Part shown: positions 53,454 to 62,480 of the stretch, piece after piece | Layout: each line of letters starts with the position of its first letter | Numbering within the stretch: the first letter of the stretch is position 1 | From: Flavivirga spongiicola | GTDB lineage: Bacteria > Bacteroidota > Bacteroidia > Flavobacteriales > Flavobacteriaceae | Assembly (NCBI RefSeq): GCF_030540825.1 | Contig: NZ_JAUOEO010000001.1 | Span: 1,957,001 to 2,021,000, forward strand | Direction of reading: 5' to 3' | DNA: 64,000 nt | Position numbers and translations under genes: made by a program | Notes under the pieces: generated by a model | Seen by the model: only the letters and a program-made list of their open reading frames with translations | What the model was told of the DNA's origin: nothing | Database searches by the model: none

Positions 53454-54605
53454 TTATTTGTCTTTAACTACAAAACCTAATACTTTACCAATAACAAACT
53501 CTTGTTCTTCATCTGTTAAGCTTGGATACATTGGCAAGCTTATACATTTAGAATAATAATTTTCTGCATTCTCTAAACTGGCTTTATTATAACCAATTTC
53601 TCTATAATAAGGTAATGTATGTACAGGAATGTAATGTATTTGAGCAAAAATCTGATGCATCCTCAAATAATCATATAATCCTTTTCTATTTTCAACTTCA
53701 ATCACAAATAAATGATGAGCATTGTAGGTGTTTTCTGGAAGCATTTGAAACTTGATTTTTCTGACAAATGCTTTTTTATAGGTATCAGAAATTTGATTGC
53801 GCCTAACAACTCCTTCCTTGTTTTTAGCTAATTGAGTGATTCCTAGTGCAGATTGAATATCTGTTAAACGATAGTTAAACCCAAGTTCTTGCATCTCATA
53901 ATACCACCCTCCATGATTTTCAGTCATATTTTCTTTTGTGATGCCATGTGTTCTTAAAGAACATAGTTTTTTATACAATAACTCAGAATTCGTCGTAATC
54001 ATACCTCCTTCACCACAAGCAATATGTTTTACAGGATGAAATGAAAACACCCCAATATCTGCATAGTTACCATTCCCACACATTTGCTTTAATCCTTTTG
54101 GGTCTACAAAATAACCTCCAGGTGCATGACATGCATCTTCAATTATCCACAAATTGTGCTCGTCTGCCAATGATTTAAATTCTTCTAGATTCACAGGAAG
54201 TCCTGCAAAATCAACCGGAATAATGCCTTTAAAAAAACCTTTAGGCTTTGATTCAATTAGTTTTTTAACAGAGTTAATGTCCAATAAATAGGTTTTTGGG
54301 TCAATATCAGCAAACCAAACTTCGCCTCCCGCATACTTCACACAATTTGCTGAAGCAGCGAAGGTAATTGGTGTTGTGATAACACGTTCTCCTTCTTTTA
54401 AGCCTAAAGCTAAGACTGCTAAATGTAACCCTGAAGTTGCGTTGTTTACAGCTACTGCATATTTGGCCCCAACATATTCTGCAAACTTATCTTCAAATTC
54501 TTTGACTTTTGGGCCTTGAGTTAAAAAATCTGCTGCTAGCGTTTTTACAACCGCATCAATATCATCTTGTTCGATATTTTGCCTTCCGTATGGTATGGGT
54601 TTCAT
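53454..54605 (-). CDS. pseC: UDP-4-amino-4,6-dideoxy-AltNAc transaminase (PseC)
   Basis: The 383-residue PLP enzyme of the DegT/DnrJ/EryC1 family adds the 4-amino group to the 4-keto sugar made by PseB. Motifs are NNATSGLHLA, the Asp region IIEDACHAPGG, the PLP lysine in SFHPVKHIACGEGG and RTHGI, with the C-terminal HHLFVIEV and IPVHTLPYYRE. The start fits the family (IPYGRQNIEQDDIDAV). It shares one base with pseB, the usual PseB-PseC pairing. Confidence 0.94.
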   Translation of the reverse strand: MKPIPYGRQNIEQDDIDAVVKTLAADFLTQGPKVKEFEDKFAEYVGAKYAVAVNNATSGLHLAVLALGLKEGERVITTPITFAASANCVKYAGGEVWFADIDPKTYLLDINSVKKLIESKPKGFFKGIIPVDFAGLPVNLEEFKSLADEHNLWIIEDACHAPGGYFVDPKGLKQMCGNGNYADIGVFSFHPVKHIACGEGGMITTNSELLYKKLCSLRTHGITKENMTENHGGWYYEMQELGFNYRLTDIQSALGITQLAKNKEGVVRRNQISDTYKKAFVRKIKFQMLPENTYNAHHLFVIEVENRKGLYDYLRMHQIFAQIHYIPVHTLPYYREIGYNKASLENAENYYSKCISLPMYPSLTDEEQEFVIGKVLGFVVKDK

Positions 54606-55624
54606 TATACTGTAAAATTAGAATCAACATGTTCTACTATCAATGTTCTTAAACTTTCTACAGTTTCCCATTCATCATTCTCGCCTGAGTTATAACTAAA
54701 TCCTTGAGATACTTTTTTGGCTTTAAACGTTGATATAAAATCCTCTATTTTCCATTTATGTGTTGCTGGTATAATGGTATAATATTTACCTAAATCATAA
54801 GTATAAAAAGAATCTGATGCCGTAATCATTTCCTCATGTACTTTTTCACCAGGTCTAATACCTACCAGTGGTTTTTCACATCTCGGCCCAATTGCTTCTG
54901 CAACATCCATAATTCGATAAGATGGTATTTTAGGAATATATATTTCTCCACCCCAAGCGTTTTTAAGCGCATGCATTACCATATCTACACCACCTTGAAG
55001 AGAAATATTAAAACGAGTCATTTCTGGGTCAGTAATAGGAAGTTTTCCTTCCGTATTTTTTTTATTTATAAAAAAAGGAATAACAGACCCATTAGAACCC
55101 ATAACATTTCCATAGCGAACTACTGAAAATCTAATAGGGTTTTCTCCTTTTATATTGTTTGCTGCTACAAATAGTTTATCTGAAGTAAGCTTGGTTGCTC
55201 CATACAAGTTAATTGGTGCACATGCCTTATCTGTTGATAAAGCAACAACTCTTTCTACATTAGTTTCAAAACAAGCATCTACAACATTCTGAGCACCGCC
55301 AATATTTGTCTTTATACATTCTTCTGGATTGTATTCAGCTAAATGAACATGTTTCATAGCCGCAGCATGTATAACATAGTCAACTCCTTTGAAAGCTCTT
55401 GTTAATCTATCTTTATCTCTAACGTCACCAATAAAAAATCGAATCTGAGGAAATTTTTCAATTGGATATTCTTGAGCCATTTGGAATTGTTTTTGCTCAT
55501 CCCGAGAAAAAATTATAAGTCGCCTTATTTCTGGATTATTAGAAAAAATATGGTTAGTAAGTGCTTTTCCAAGTGAACCTGTACCACCTGTAATCAAAAT
55601 TGATTTTCCTTTTAAATCAAACAT
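54605..55624 (-). CDS. pseB: UDP-GlcNAc 4,6-dehydratase, inverting (PseB)
   Basis: The 339-residue SDR carries out the first step of pseudaminic acid synthesis, dehydrating and epimerising UDP-GlcNAc at C5. It has ILITGGTGSLGKAL for NAD, AAMKHVHLAEYNP and the active-site ALSTDKACAPINLYGATK with the Asp, Lys and Tyr typical of the inverting (PseB/FlaA1) branch rather than the membrane-bound retaining form. Length is typical. It starts 3 bp after rmlD, whose C-terminus is short. Confidence 0.94.
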   Translation of the reverse strand: MFDLKGKSILITGGTGSLGKALTNHIFSNNPEIRRLIIFSRDEQKQFQMAQEYPIEKFPQIRFFIGDVRDKDRLTRAFKGVDYVIHAAAMKHVHLAEYNPEECIKTNIGGAQNVVDACFETNVERVVALSTDKACAPINLYGATKLTSDKLFVAANNIKGENPIRFSVVRYGNVMGSNGSVIPFFINKKNTEGKLPITDPEMTRFNISLQGGVDMVMHALKNAWGGEIYIPKIPSYRIMDVAEAIGPRCEKPLVGIRPGEKVHEEMITASDSFYTYDLGKYYTIIPATHKWKIEDFISTFKAKKVSQGFSYNSGENDEWETVESLRTLIVEHVDSNFTV

Positions 55625-55627
55625 TAT

Positions 55628-56422
55628 TTATTCTCTTTTTTTAAATATTACGGAGTTTTTTGGCCGCTTCGCAAAAGTACGATAATTCCCTGTTCGCACA
55701 AGATTTATTTCAGTCAGTAATTGATGTTCTACTAAAATTTGTTCTGCGAAACCGTACCACGTCATAGCACCTTCATCACAAAAGTGGTGAATCCCAAAAT
55801 TACATTTCTTTTTTTTTAATAATTCTAAAATATATTGTGATAGATTAACAGTATCTGTTGGGCATCCAATTTGTTCATTAGTGATATGCAGCTCTTGTTC
55901 CGTTTTAGTCCTTTCTAAAATGGTTTTATAAAAATTATTGCCGTATTTTTTACTGTACAACCAAGATGTTCTAATAATAAAATACTTATCTAATGTATCC
56001 TGAATATATTGCTCACCTAAAAGCTTAGATTTACCATACTCATTAATTGGGTTAGGTTCATCTTCTACTGTATAAGGCCCTGCTTTCTCACCATCAAACA
56101 CATAATCAGTTGAAATATGAATTAAAACAGTATTGCATTCTTTACAGGCTTCGGCTAAATTTTTAGCTCCTTCAGCATTTACCTTAAAAGCAATTTCTGG
56201 TGTTTTTTCTGCCTGTTCAACATTTGTATATGCCGCACAATTTATACAATAATCGAAGTTGTTATTATTAAAAAACAACCTCAATTCTTTTTCTTCAGTA
56301 ATGTCCAATTCTGCTTTAGATACAAAAACAAAATCAAGACCGTTCTGGTTATTAGAATATAACTCTTCAATGGTTTTTCCTAATTGCCCTTTGGCACCTG
56401 TTACTAAAACTTTAGTTCTCAT
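55628..56422 (-). CDS. rfbD: dTDP-4-dehydrorhamnose reductase, short C-terminus
   Basis: The 264-residue SDR gives dTDP-L-rhamnose in the last step of the Rml pathway. It has VTGAKGQLGKTI, the ISTDYVFDGEK and NEYGKSKLLGE catalytic regions and WLYSKKYGNNF. The C-terminus stops at RPKNSVIFKKRE, whereas family members continue about 30 residues beyond the RPxxS motif. It overlaps rfbC by 11 bp and ends 3 bp before pseB. It may still be active, since the missing part is peripheral. Confidence 0.9.
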   Translation of the reverse strand: MRTKVLVTGAKGQLGKTIEELYSNNQNGLDFVFVSKAELDITEEKELRLFFNNNNFDYCINCAAYTNVEQAEKTPEIAFKVNAEGAKNLAEACKECNTVLIHISTDYVFDGEKAGPYTVEDEPNPINEYGKSKLLGEQYIQDTLDKYFIIRTSWLYSKKYGNNFYKTILERTKTEQELHITNEQIGCPTDTVNLSQYILELLKKKKCNFGIHHFCDEGAMTWYGFAEQILVEHQLLTEINLVRTGNYRTFAKRPKNSVIFKKRE

Positions 56423-56963
56423 TTACAAAGTCTTTAAATGAAGGCAATTGTTTGTCTTTTTCCGATATGATGAGCTTATCTATTGGAAAACCCCATTCTA
56501 TATTTAAATCTTTATCATTAAATATAATCCCAGATTCAAATGCTTTGTTATAAAAATTATCACATTTATAAGAAAAGATCGTGTCATCTTCTAAAACTAA
56601 AAAGCCATGAGCAAAGCCCTTAGGGATATAAACTTGCTTATGCTCGATAGCATCCAAAATTACAGAAAAACTCTTACCAAAAGTCGGAGATTTTTTTCTA
56701 ATATCTATACAAATATCAAGTACTTTTCCTTTTATAACTTGTATTAACTTGGCTTGAGCATATTCTTCGGTTTGAAAATGCATACCCCTTAAAACGCCTT
56801 TTGAAGATTTTGATTGATTATCTTGTACAAAATTAGCAGTAACTCCCGTCTCTGCTTCAAAGGTCTTTATATTAAAACTTTCAAAAAAAAAGCCTCTTTC
56901 ATCTTCAAACACTTGTGGTGTTAAAACAAAACATCCTTTTAAATATGTTTCTTCCACGACCAT
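56412..56963 (-). CDS. rfbC: dTDP-4-dehydrorhamnose 3,5-epimerase
   Basis: This 183-residue cupin is the third enzyme of dTDP-L-rhamnose synthesis. It has FEDERGFFFESFN, NQSKSSKGVLRGMHFQ with the catalytic His, LIQVIKGKVLDICIDIRK and YIPKGFAHGFLVLEDDTIFSY. Length and motif order are complete. It lies two bp after rfbA and overlaps rfbD by 11 bp. Together the four genes supply the rhamnose donor. Confidence 0.97.
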   Translation of the reverse strand: MVVEETYLKGCFVLTPQVFEDERGFFFESFNIKTFEAETGVTANFVQDNQSKSSKGVLRGMHFQTEEYAQAKLIQVIKGKVLDICIDIRKKSPTFGKSFSVILDAIEHKQVYIPKGFAHGFLVLEDDTIFSYKCDNFYNKAFESGIIFNDKDLNIEWGFPIDKLIISEKDKQLPSFKDFVNEN

Positions 56964-56965
56964 AC

Positions 56966-57823
56966 TTATACTAAACGTTGTAAATATTCGCCATAGCCAC
57001 TTTTAAGTAATGGTTGAGCAAGTTTATTAAGTTGAGATTTGTTAATATATCCCATTTTATATGCTATTTCTTCAATACAACCTATTTTTAATCCTTGCCT
57101 CTCTTCAATTACTTGAACAAATTGGGAGGCTTGCATAAGCGAATTAAAAGTTCCTGTATCTAACCACGCAGTGCCTTTATCAAGAATTTCTACATTAAGT
57201 ATTCCTTTTTCCAAATATGCTTTATTAATATCTGTTATTTCTAATTCCCCTCTTTTACTTGGTTTAATATCTTTCGCAAAACCAATCACCCTATTATCAT
57301 AAAAGTAAATACCCGGAACCGCAAAATTGGATTTTGGGTTTTGAGGTTTCTCTTCAATAGAAATTGCTTTGTTATTTTTGTCAAATTCTACAACCCCATA
57401 TCGTTGTGGGTCCAAAACATGATATGCGAAAATAACTCCTCCATTAGGAACTGTATTAGCTTTTAAAATTTGCTCTAGTCCAGACCCATAAAAAATATTA
57501 TCTCCTAAGATTAACGCTACACTATCTTTTCCGATAAAATCTTCTCCAATTAAAAATGCCTCTGCTAACCCATTAGGGGTCTCTTGAACAGCATAATGAA
57601 ACCTACACCCATAATCACTACCGTCTCCTAATAAATCTTCAAACTTAGGCGTGTCTTTTGATGTTGAAATAATTAAAATCTCGTTTATTCCAGCCGACAT
57701 TAGTGTTGTTAAAGGGTAGTAAATCATAGGTTTGTCATAAACAGGCATAAGCTGTTTACTCACCACTTTAGTGAGTGGATGCAAACGCGTCCCAGATCCT
57801 CCTGCCAATATGATTCCTTTCAT
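56966..57823 (-). CDS. rfbA: Glucose-1-phosphate thymidylyltransferase
   Basis: RmlA makes dTDP-glucose from glucose 1-phosphate and dTTP, the first step to dTDP-L-rhamnose. I start it at the Met at 57823 ([18 protein letters not shown]); an earlier Met at 57847 would add eight residues. Other motifs are [41 protein letters not shown] and GTAWLDTGT. About 285 residues, normal. A short inverted repeat (57840-57859) lies in the spacer after rfbB. Confidence 0.97.
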   Translation of the reverse strand: MKGIILAGGSGTRLHPLTKVVSKQLMPVYDKPMIYYPLTTLMSAGINEILIISTSKDTPKFEDLLGDGSDYGCRFHYAVQETPNGLAEAFLIGEDFIGKDSVALILGDNIFYGSGLEQILKANTVPNGGVIFAYHVLDPQRYGVVEFDKNNKAISIEEKPQNPKSNFAVPGIYFYDNRVIGFAKDIKPSKRGELEITDINKAYLEKGILNVEILDKGTAWLDTGTFNSLMQASQFVQVIEERQGLKIGCIEEIAYKMGYINKSQLNKLAQPLLKSGYGEYLQRLV

Positions 57824-57839
57824 TGAAAATTCTATTTTC

Positions 57840-57859
57840 ATTTCCACGTAGGTGGAAAT
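57840..57859. repeat. Hairpin between rfbB and rfbA
   Basis: ATTTCCAC-GTAG-GTGGAAAT is a perfect 8-bp stem with a four-base loop in the rfbB-rfbA spacer. It resembles the dispersed ATTCC...GGAAT hairpins. Confidence 0.55.
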
Positions 57860-57868
57860 CCTTCTAAA

Positions 57869-58876
57869 TTAAACGTTATACTTCTTAACATACCAATCAA
57901 TAGTTTTCCTTATTCCCGTTTCAAAGTTTTCTTTGGCTTCCCAACCTAATTTTTTTTCGATTTTAGCAGCATCAATAGCATATCTAAAATCATGCCCCGG
58001 TCTATCTTTAACAAATGTAATTTGGTCTTTATATGATTTATTTTTAGGAAGTTCTTCATCTAAAAGGTCACAAATGACATTTGCGATATATAGATTATCT
58101 CGCTCGTTTCTACCACCTATGTTATAGGTCTCTCCTGAAATCCCTTTACTAAAAGCCAAGTCTATTCCTTTACAATGATCTTCGACATATAGCCAATCAC
58201 GAATATTATCCCCCTTACCATAAATAGGAATGCTTTCTCCTTTTAATGCTTTTCTAATAATGGTAGGAATCAGTTTTTCGTCGTGTTGCTTCGGTCCATA
58301 ATTATTTGAGCAATTTGTTGTCACGACATTCATCCCATAAGTATGAAAATAGCTTCTTATAATAAAATCTGAAGATGCTTTTGATGCACTATAGGGACTA
58401 TTGGGAGCATAAGGGGTTTGCTCAGTAAATAACCCTGTTTCTCCTAAGGAACCATAAACCTCATCCGTAGAAATATGATGAAATCTAGATGCTTCGTATC
58501 CACTTTTTATTTCGTTTGGAGCTACCATCCAATGATTTTTGGCAACATCAATTAGATTAAATGTTCCTAAGACATTAGTATTTATAAATTCATTTGGGGT
58601 TTTTATAGAATTATCTACATGTGATTCTGCAGCAAAATGAATAACACTATTGAAGTTATATTGCTTAAATAAGCTCTCTATCAGATTTCTATCACAAATA
58701 TCTCCTTTTACAAACTTATATTTATTGTTGTTTTCAACTTCATTTAAATTAGAGAGTTCCCCTGCATATGTGAGCTTATCTATATTTATTATTTTAATAA
58801 GGGGGTGGTGTTTAAGAAAATAAACAATAAAGTTAGATCCTATAAACCCTGCGCCTCCAGTTATTAAAATCGTCAT
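57869..58876 (-). CDS. rfbB: dTDP-glucose 4,6-dehydratase
   Basis: This is a 335-residue extended SDR, the second enzyme of the rhamnose pathway. It has ILITGGAGFIGSNFI, HFAAESHVDNSI, the STDEVYGSLGE triad region, PYSASKASSDFIIRSY with Tyr-x3-Lys, and NCSNNYGPKQ. Complete and of normal length. It is 3 bp after the Wzz gene, so chain-length control and rhamnose supply share a transcript. Confidence 0.97.
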   Translation of the reverse strand: MTILITGGAGFIGSNFIVYFLKHHPLIKIINIDKLTYAGELSNLNEVENNNKYKFVKGDICDRNLIESLFKQYNFNSVIHFAAESHVDNSIKTPNEFINTNVLGTFNLIDVAKNHWMVAPNEIKSGYEASRFHHISTDEVYGSLGETGLFTEQTPYAPNSPYSASKASSDFIIRSYFHTYGMNVVTTNCSNNYGPKQHDEKLIPTIIRKALKGESIPIYGKGDNIRDWLYVEDHCKGIDLAFSKGISGETYNIGGRNERDNLYIANVICDLLDEELPKNKSYKDQITFVKDRPGHDFRYAIDAAKIEKKLGWEAKENFETGIRKTIDWYVKKYNV

Positions 58877-58879
58877 TTA

Positions 58880-59953
58880 TTATATTCTATTTTTATAACG
58901 TTCTAAAAACTTAACAAAGTTTAACCCTAATAAAACTATAAATGTGAGTATAGTTAATATAAGCGCATAATATATTTTAGGACTGACCCATATACCAAAA
59001 AATTCTTCCTTATCATCTATCGTACCACTATCTTGTTTACTAGATGTAATCTCTATAATATGTTCTTTGTTTGCTATTTTTCTTTCAATTTCAACTAAAT
59101 CTTGTCTTAATTCCAAATCTTTGGCATAAAGCTCAAACTCTTTAGTTGAACTTTCATTTCCTTTATTATCTATTGTGATTTTTGCTTGGAAATCATTATT
59201 GCTTTCTGCTGATTTTACTATCGCTTTTTGATAAACAGCCAATAAAGTATCCGATTTAATTAATGATTTGGAAATTGCAGCGGCTTGTTCTTTTAATTCA
59301 CTTAAGTCTTTCGTTTGCTCTCGCTTAAAATAGGTGTTCGAATCAATATTACTAATAATTTTATTAAAAACTGTTTTGAAGTTTTTTCGCTCTTTGGCCT
59401 TGATGGTTATCTGTTGATATTGATGACTATAGTCCTTTAAGTTTTTTAAAAAATCTTTATACACTACTGTTTTTGCTAATGAGGTATCAAGTGTTTGAAG
59501 ATAATCATCAAACTCTTTAAGTTTTTGATTCTCGCTAATAACAGATTCTATTTCAAAATCTGAAATAGAGGCAGCTTCATCTGATTTAATCCCTAAAGCT
59601 TCTTTTAAAGTACCAATGTCTTCTTGTTTGACTAAATCATTGTAATAACTAATCGCATTATATAAATTTTCTCCTGTATCATAGTTTTGCTTTACTGTAA
59701 TATAAGATTTATAAACAGGCTCTGATGTTTTTTCTAATACGACCCCTAAAACAACACCTACAACACCAGCGATGACTAGTTTTAAAATATGTTTCTTTAC
59801 AAAAAACACCAACCAAACAAATGCTAAAAAAAACTTGGTAAAGATACTCTCTATAAAACGAAATAGTTTGTCAAAAGCATTACCTATTAGCTTAAAAAGC
59901 TGTCCTAAATCTACCTCTTCAGATTGCTGCGGTTGTGGCAAATCTTTACTCAT
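58880..59953 (-). CDS. Wzz/chain-length determinant protein
   Basis: The 357-residue inner-membrane protein has an N-terminal cytoplasmic stretch, a membrane helix at about 48-75 (LVIAGVVGVVLGVVLE), a large helical periplasmic domain (about 80-325) and a second membrane helix near the C-terminus (about 330-350). This is the Wzz/polysaccharide copolymerase topology, controlling polymer length with Wzy. It has no tyrosine-kinase domain. It is the first gene of the rhamnose/nonulosonate transcript, 12 bp after the conserved protein gene. Confidence 0.85.
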   Translation of the reverse strand: MSKDLPQPQQSEEVDLGQLFKLIGNAFDKLFRFIESIFTKFFLAFVWLVFFVKKHILKLVIAGVVGVVLGVVLEKTSEPVYKSYITVKQNYDTGENLYNAISYYNDLVKQEDIGTLKEALGIKSDEAASISDFEIESVISENQKLKEFDDYLQTLDTSLAKTVVYKDFLKNLKDYSHQYQQITIKAKERKNFKTVFNKIISNIDSNTYFKREQTKDLSELKEQAAAISKSLIKSDTLLAVYQKAIVKSAESNNDFQAKITIDNKGNESSTKEFELYAKDLELRQDLVEIERKIANKEHIIEITSSKQDSGTIDDKEEFFGIWVSPKIYYALILTILTFIVLLGLNFVKFLERYKNRI

Positions 59954-59965
59954 AATTATTATGTA

Positions 59966-61657
59966 TTAATTAAGTATTTGTTTTAATATCGTTCTTGTTA
60001 TTAAATATGTAGGTCTTACCCCAGAAGTTCCTAGGCCTCCTGAAGCAAGTGTTGCCCCTGTTTCTAAAGGATTATCACTGGCATAATAAGCATACCTTAC
60101 TTTTACATCAGGGCAAATGCTGCCCCTAACTTTAGAAGCTGCTTGAATCGCTTTTTGATAATGTGCGCCTTCCATTTCCAGTCCTATCACTTGCCAGGTT
60201 GAATTATAAAAGAATTTCAAAATATCCTTATTTTGTAATGAGGTTCCTAAAACAGTAATCATAGATCCTTCATAAATATCGACTCCTTGTCCTTCTAACT
60301 CTTCTTTCTTAAGCTCGTTCGTAAAGGGATAATTATCGGCAGTACCTTCAAAAATATGTGCCGAAGGTATCATAATATCACCTTTAGCACCTTCTAAAAT
60401 TCCTGCTTTACCCATAATCGATACCGATTCTACATTCAAGTGCGTGTTTTTGCCTTTATTTTTATATGGTTTCAACAGCTCATCAATAGTCTCGTATGCT
60501 TGCTCTCCAAAAGCATAGTCCATGACCAATATAACAGGTTTGTCTTCTTTTAATACCGTTTCACTGACTTCAATATCTATTTTAGAAACGTCAATTTTAC
60601 TAGTATCAAAAATTTGAACATCAATATTAGCTCCGGATGTATCCTTAATATAAATCATCCCTCGATGTAACGCCTCTTTATTTATTTTATTTCGAAGCCC
60701 TTCGTTTTCTTTTTTACTTAAAGACTCATACACTTCAAAAACATCCTTTTTAGCCGTTGTTGGTTTTAATACGTTTGATACAAAAAGTGTATTCATAACG
60801 CTATGCATATTGGCACTTATTATATGTATAGGCCTTTCTAATAAATTATTTTTAAACAAAGTCTCTTTTATCGTATCAGCCCAAATTTCTCCATGTATAT
60901 GATGCCCTATACGTTCTCTTAAAACAGGACTAAATGTTACGGTTCTTTTATTATTATGTATGTGTTCTTCTATCGCTAATTTACCTAACCAATATACAAT
61001 GTGAAGTAATCTTTCTGGTTGTGAAGACGTAGCAAATTCATCATAAACAACTCTTAGCTCATTAAACGTTCTGCCCAAAATATTAGCTACATGAGTTATG
61101 GCTACTTCACGCTCATCCTTTGTTAGTTTCTTTTTTGATAAAGCAGCCTTTTCAAGTTTTATCCAATCTCTTGTAGTTGCACCTTGGTCATTAATTAAAA
61201 CGCGATTACTTATTTTATGAGATTCAATAAAAAGAAATGTGAGGTGCGTTAAAATATCATAGATTTCTGATCGTCCTCGAGTAATCTCAATATTCATTTG
61301 TTCAGCATCTATTCTATAGCAATTACGACGTCTTTTTTCCGGTATTATAGGCTTAAAATGGGAATCCCCGTAGCCTTCATCACTCGTTAAATTAATAAAT
61401 GTGCATTCTTCAATACCTACTGGAAGTCTATCTATCACATAAAGCAACCCTTCCAATTCGGCTTTTTCTTCTCCCACAGAACCATATATTTCCGGGCGTA
61501 AAAGCAATAATGACTGCCGTAGGGTTTCCCCAGAAATACCCATGGGTTTATAAAAACCTCTATTGAATAAATGACGCATAGTAATATACATCCTCTCAAT
61601 GGCATTCGAGCTTTCTTGAGCTCTCGTTCTAGAATGATGTTTTTTGCTATTAGTCAT
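59966..61657 (-). CDS. Conserved Bacteroidota protein with phosphorylase-like C-terminus
   Basis: The protein is about 563 residues from the preferred Met at 61657 (MTNSKKHHSRTRAQ), which lies 18 bp after a -7 element; an open extension to 61750 adds 31 residues. The N-terminal two-thirds (RMYITMRHLFNRGFYKP, FINLTSDEGYGDSHF) is conserved in the phylum in my memory (perhaps DUF6909) but has no known role. The C-terminal part has GKAGILEGAKGDIMIPSA, ITVLGTSLQN and VIGLEMEGAHYQKA, which recall nucleoside phosphorylases and MTA/SAH nucleosidases. Nucleotide or nucleoside binding is inferred. Confidence 0.7.
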   Translation of the reverse strand: MTNSKKHHSRTRAQESSNAIERMYITMRHLFNRGFYKPMGISGETLRQSLLLLRPEIYGSVGEEKAELEGLLYVIDRLPVGIEECTFINLTSDEGYGDSHFKPIIPEKRRRNCYRIDAEQMNIEITRGRSEIYDILTHLTFLFIESHKISNRVLINDQGATTRDWIKLEKAALSKKKLTKDEREVAITHVANILGRTFNELRVVYDEFATSSQPERLLHIVYWLGKLAIEEHIHNNKRTVTFSPVLRERIGHHIHGEIWADTIKETLFKNNLLERPIHIISANMHSVMNTLFVSNVLKPTTAKKDVFEVYESLSKKENEGLRNKINKEALHRGMIYIKDTSGANIDVQIFDTSKIDVSKIDIEVSETVLKEDKPVILVMDYAFGEQAYETIDELLKPYKNKGKNTHLNVESVSIMGKAGILEGAKGDIMIPSAHIFEGTADNYPFTNELKKEELEGQGVDIYEGSMITVLGTSLQNKDILKFFYNSTWQVIGLEMEGAHYQKAIQAASKVRGSICPDVKVRYAYYASDNPLETGATLASGGLGTSGVRPTYLITRTILKQILN

Positions 61658-61674
61658 TGTCTTATTATTCCCGC

Positions 61675-61682
61675 CAAAGATA
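61675..61682 (-). promoter_or_regulatory. -7 promoter element for the conserved protein
   Basis: TATCTTTG on the minus strand matches TAnnTTTG exactly, 18-25 bp upstream of the ATG at 61657. The -33 region reads TTTTCG after a 17-bp spacer. It supports the shorter start and may also drive the wzz-rml-pse genes downstream. Confidence 0.5.
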
Positions 61683-61750
61683 GTACTATTTGGTTTAATC
61701 GAAAAGAATTTATTGAGACTTAGCTTCGAGGTTTTCATTGAAATTCTCAT

Positions 61751-62480
61751 TCCTCTGAAACCTAAAGATTAACTTCGTTGAATTTATTTTTTAAATAAAA
61801 AAACAATGAATAAAATGGAATCTAAATACAACGTTTCGATTTTTGATCAAAAAAATTAAAGATTTAAACTCCCATCTACAAATAGCTACGGCTTACCTGT
61901 ATCTTTTTGTAAAGATATTCATTTTTATCCTCTTAGTTATGGAATTATTTTTTTGTCTATATCTTTTTTGCATCGCCCAAAAAAGAAACAAAAAACTCTA
62001 GGCTTACAAAAATTCTGTTGAAAATACTACGGAGGACCCAGCCACAGATAAAAAGAACTCGCCTTATATCCTTTGTTTATTTTCTTACTTTTTTTGTTTA
62101 CCATAAATATGGACTATTAATAATCTGACACCTAGCTCAAACAGCTTTTTATCTCTAAGCCTTTACACTGACTCCTTGATTTTCAACATAATTCTTGATA
62201 GGCCACTGTGCCAGCCCAATGGTCATTCTTTTTTAGGGAGATCAAGTCTCTCTGCCAGTTTTTGAGAAAAGACCATTGGGCAACCCCTGACCTTTCGGAA
62301 GAATAAAGAACAAAAGCTTTGAAGCGTAGGAGCATTGACGGTAGTTATTGTAGTGGGGTGACGCGAAGTTTTGGGCTTGGCTCTTCTCTAGCGATATCAT
62401 GAGAAGAAATTCCTCTCGAAAAGGCGTCTTTTCTTTTGTTACTTTTCTTTGAACGAGCAAAGAAAAGTAAATAAAATTAT
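61751..62480. other. Long spacer without a recognisable gene
   Basis: About 730 bp separate the conserved protein from the GH3 gene. I see AT-rich sequence, the stretch GCCCAAAAAAGAAACAAAAA near 61975 that resembles the Bacteroidota intergenic repeat type, two copies of a GCCCAATGG motif (near 62213 and 62272) and the palindrome at 62439-62470. An open stretch at 62242-62493 has no coding character and covers the palindrome. No RNA gene was recognised. Confidence 0.5.
62439..62470. repeat. 13-bp palindrome near the GH3 gene end
   Basis: TTACTTTTCTTTG (62439-62451), loop AACGAG, then the exact complement CAAAGAAAAGTAA (62458-62470). It lies 11 bp beyond the GH3 stop codon on the minus strand. 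No long T-run follows, so it is either a weak bidirectional terminator or a repeat. Confidence 0.6.
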
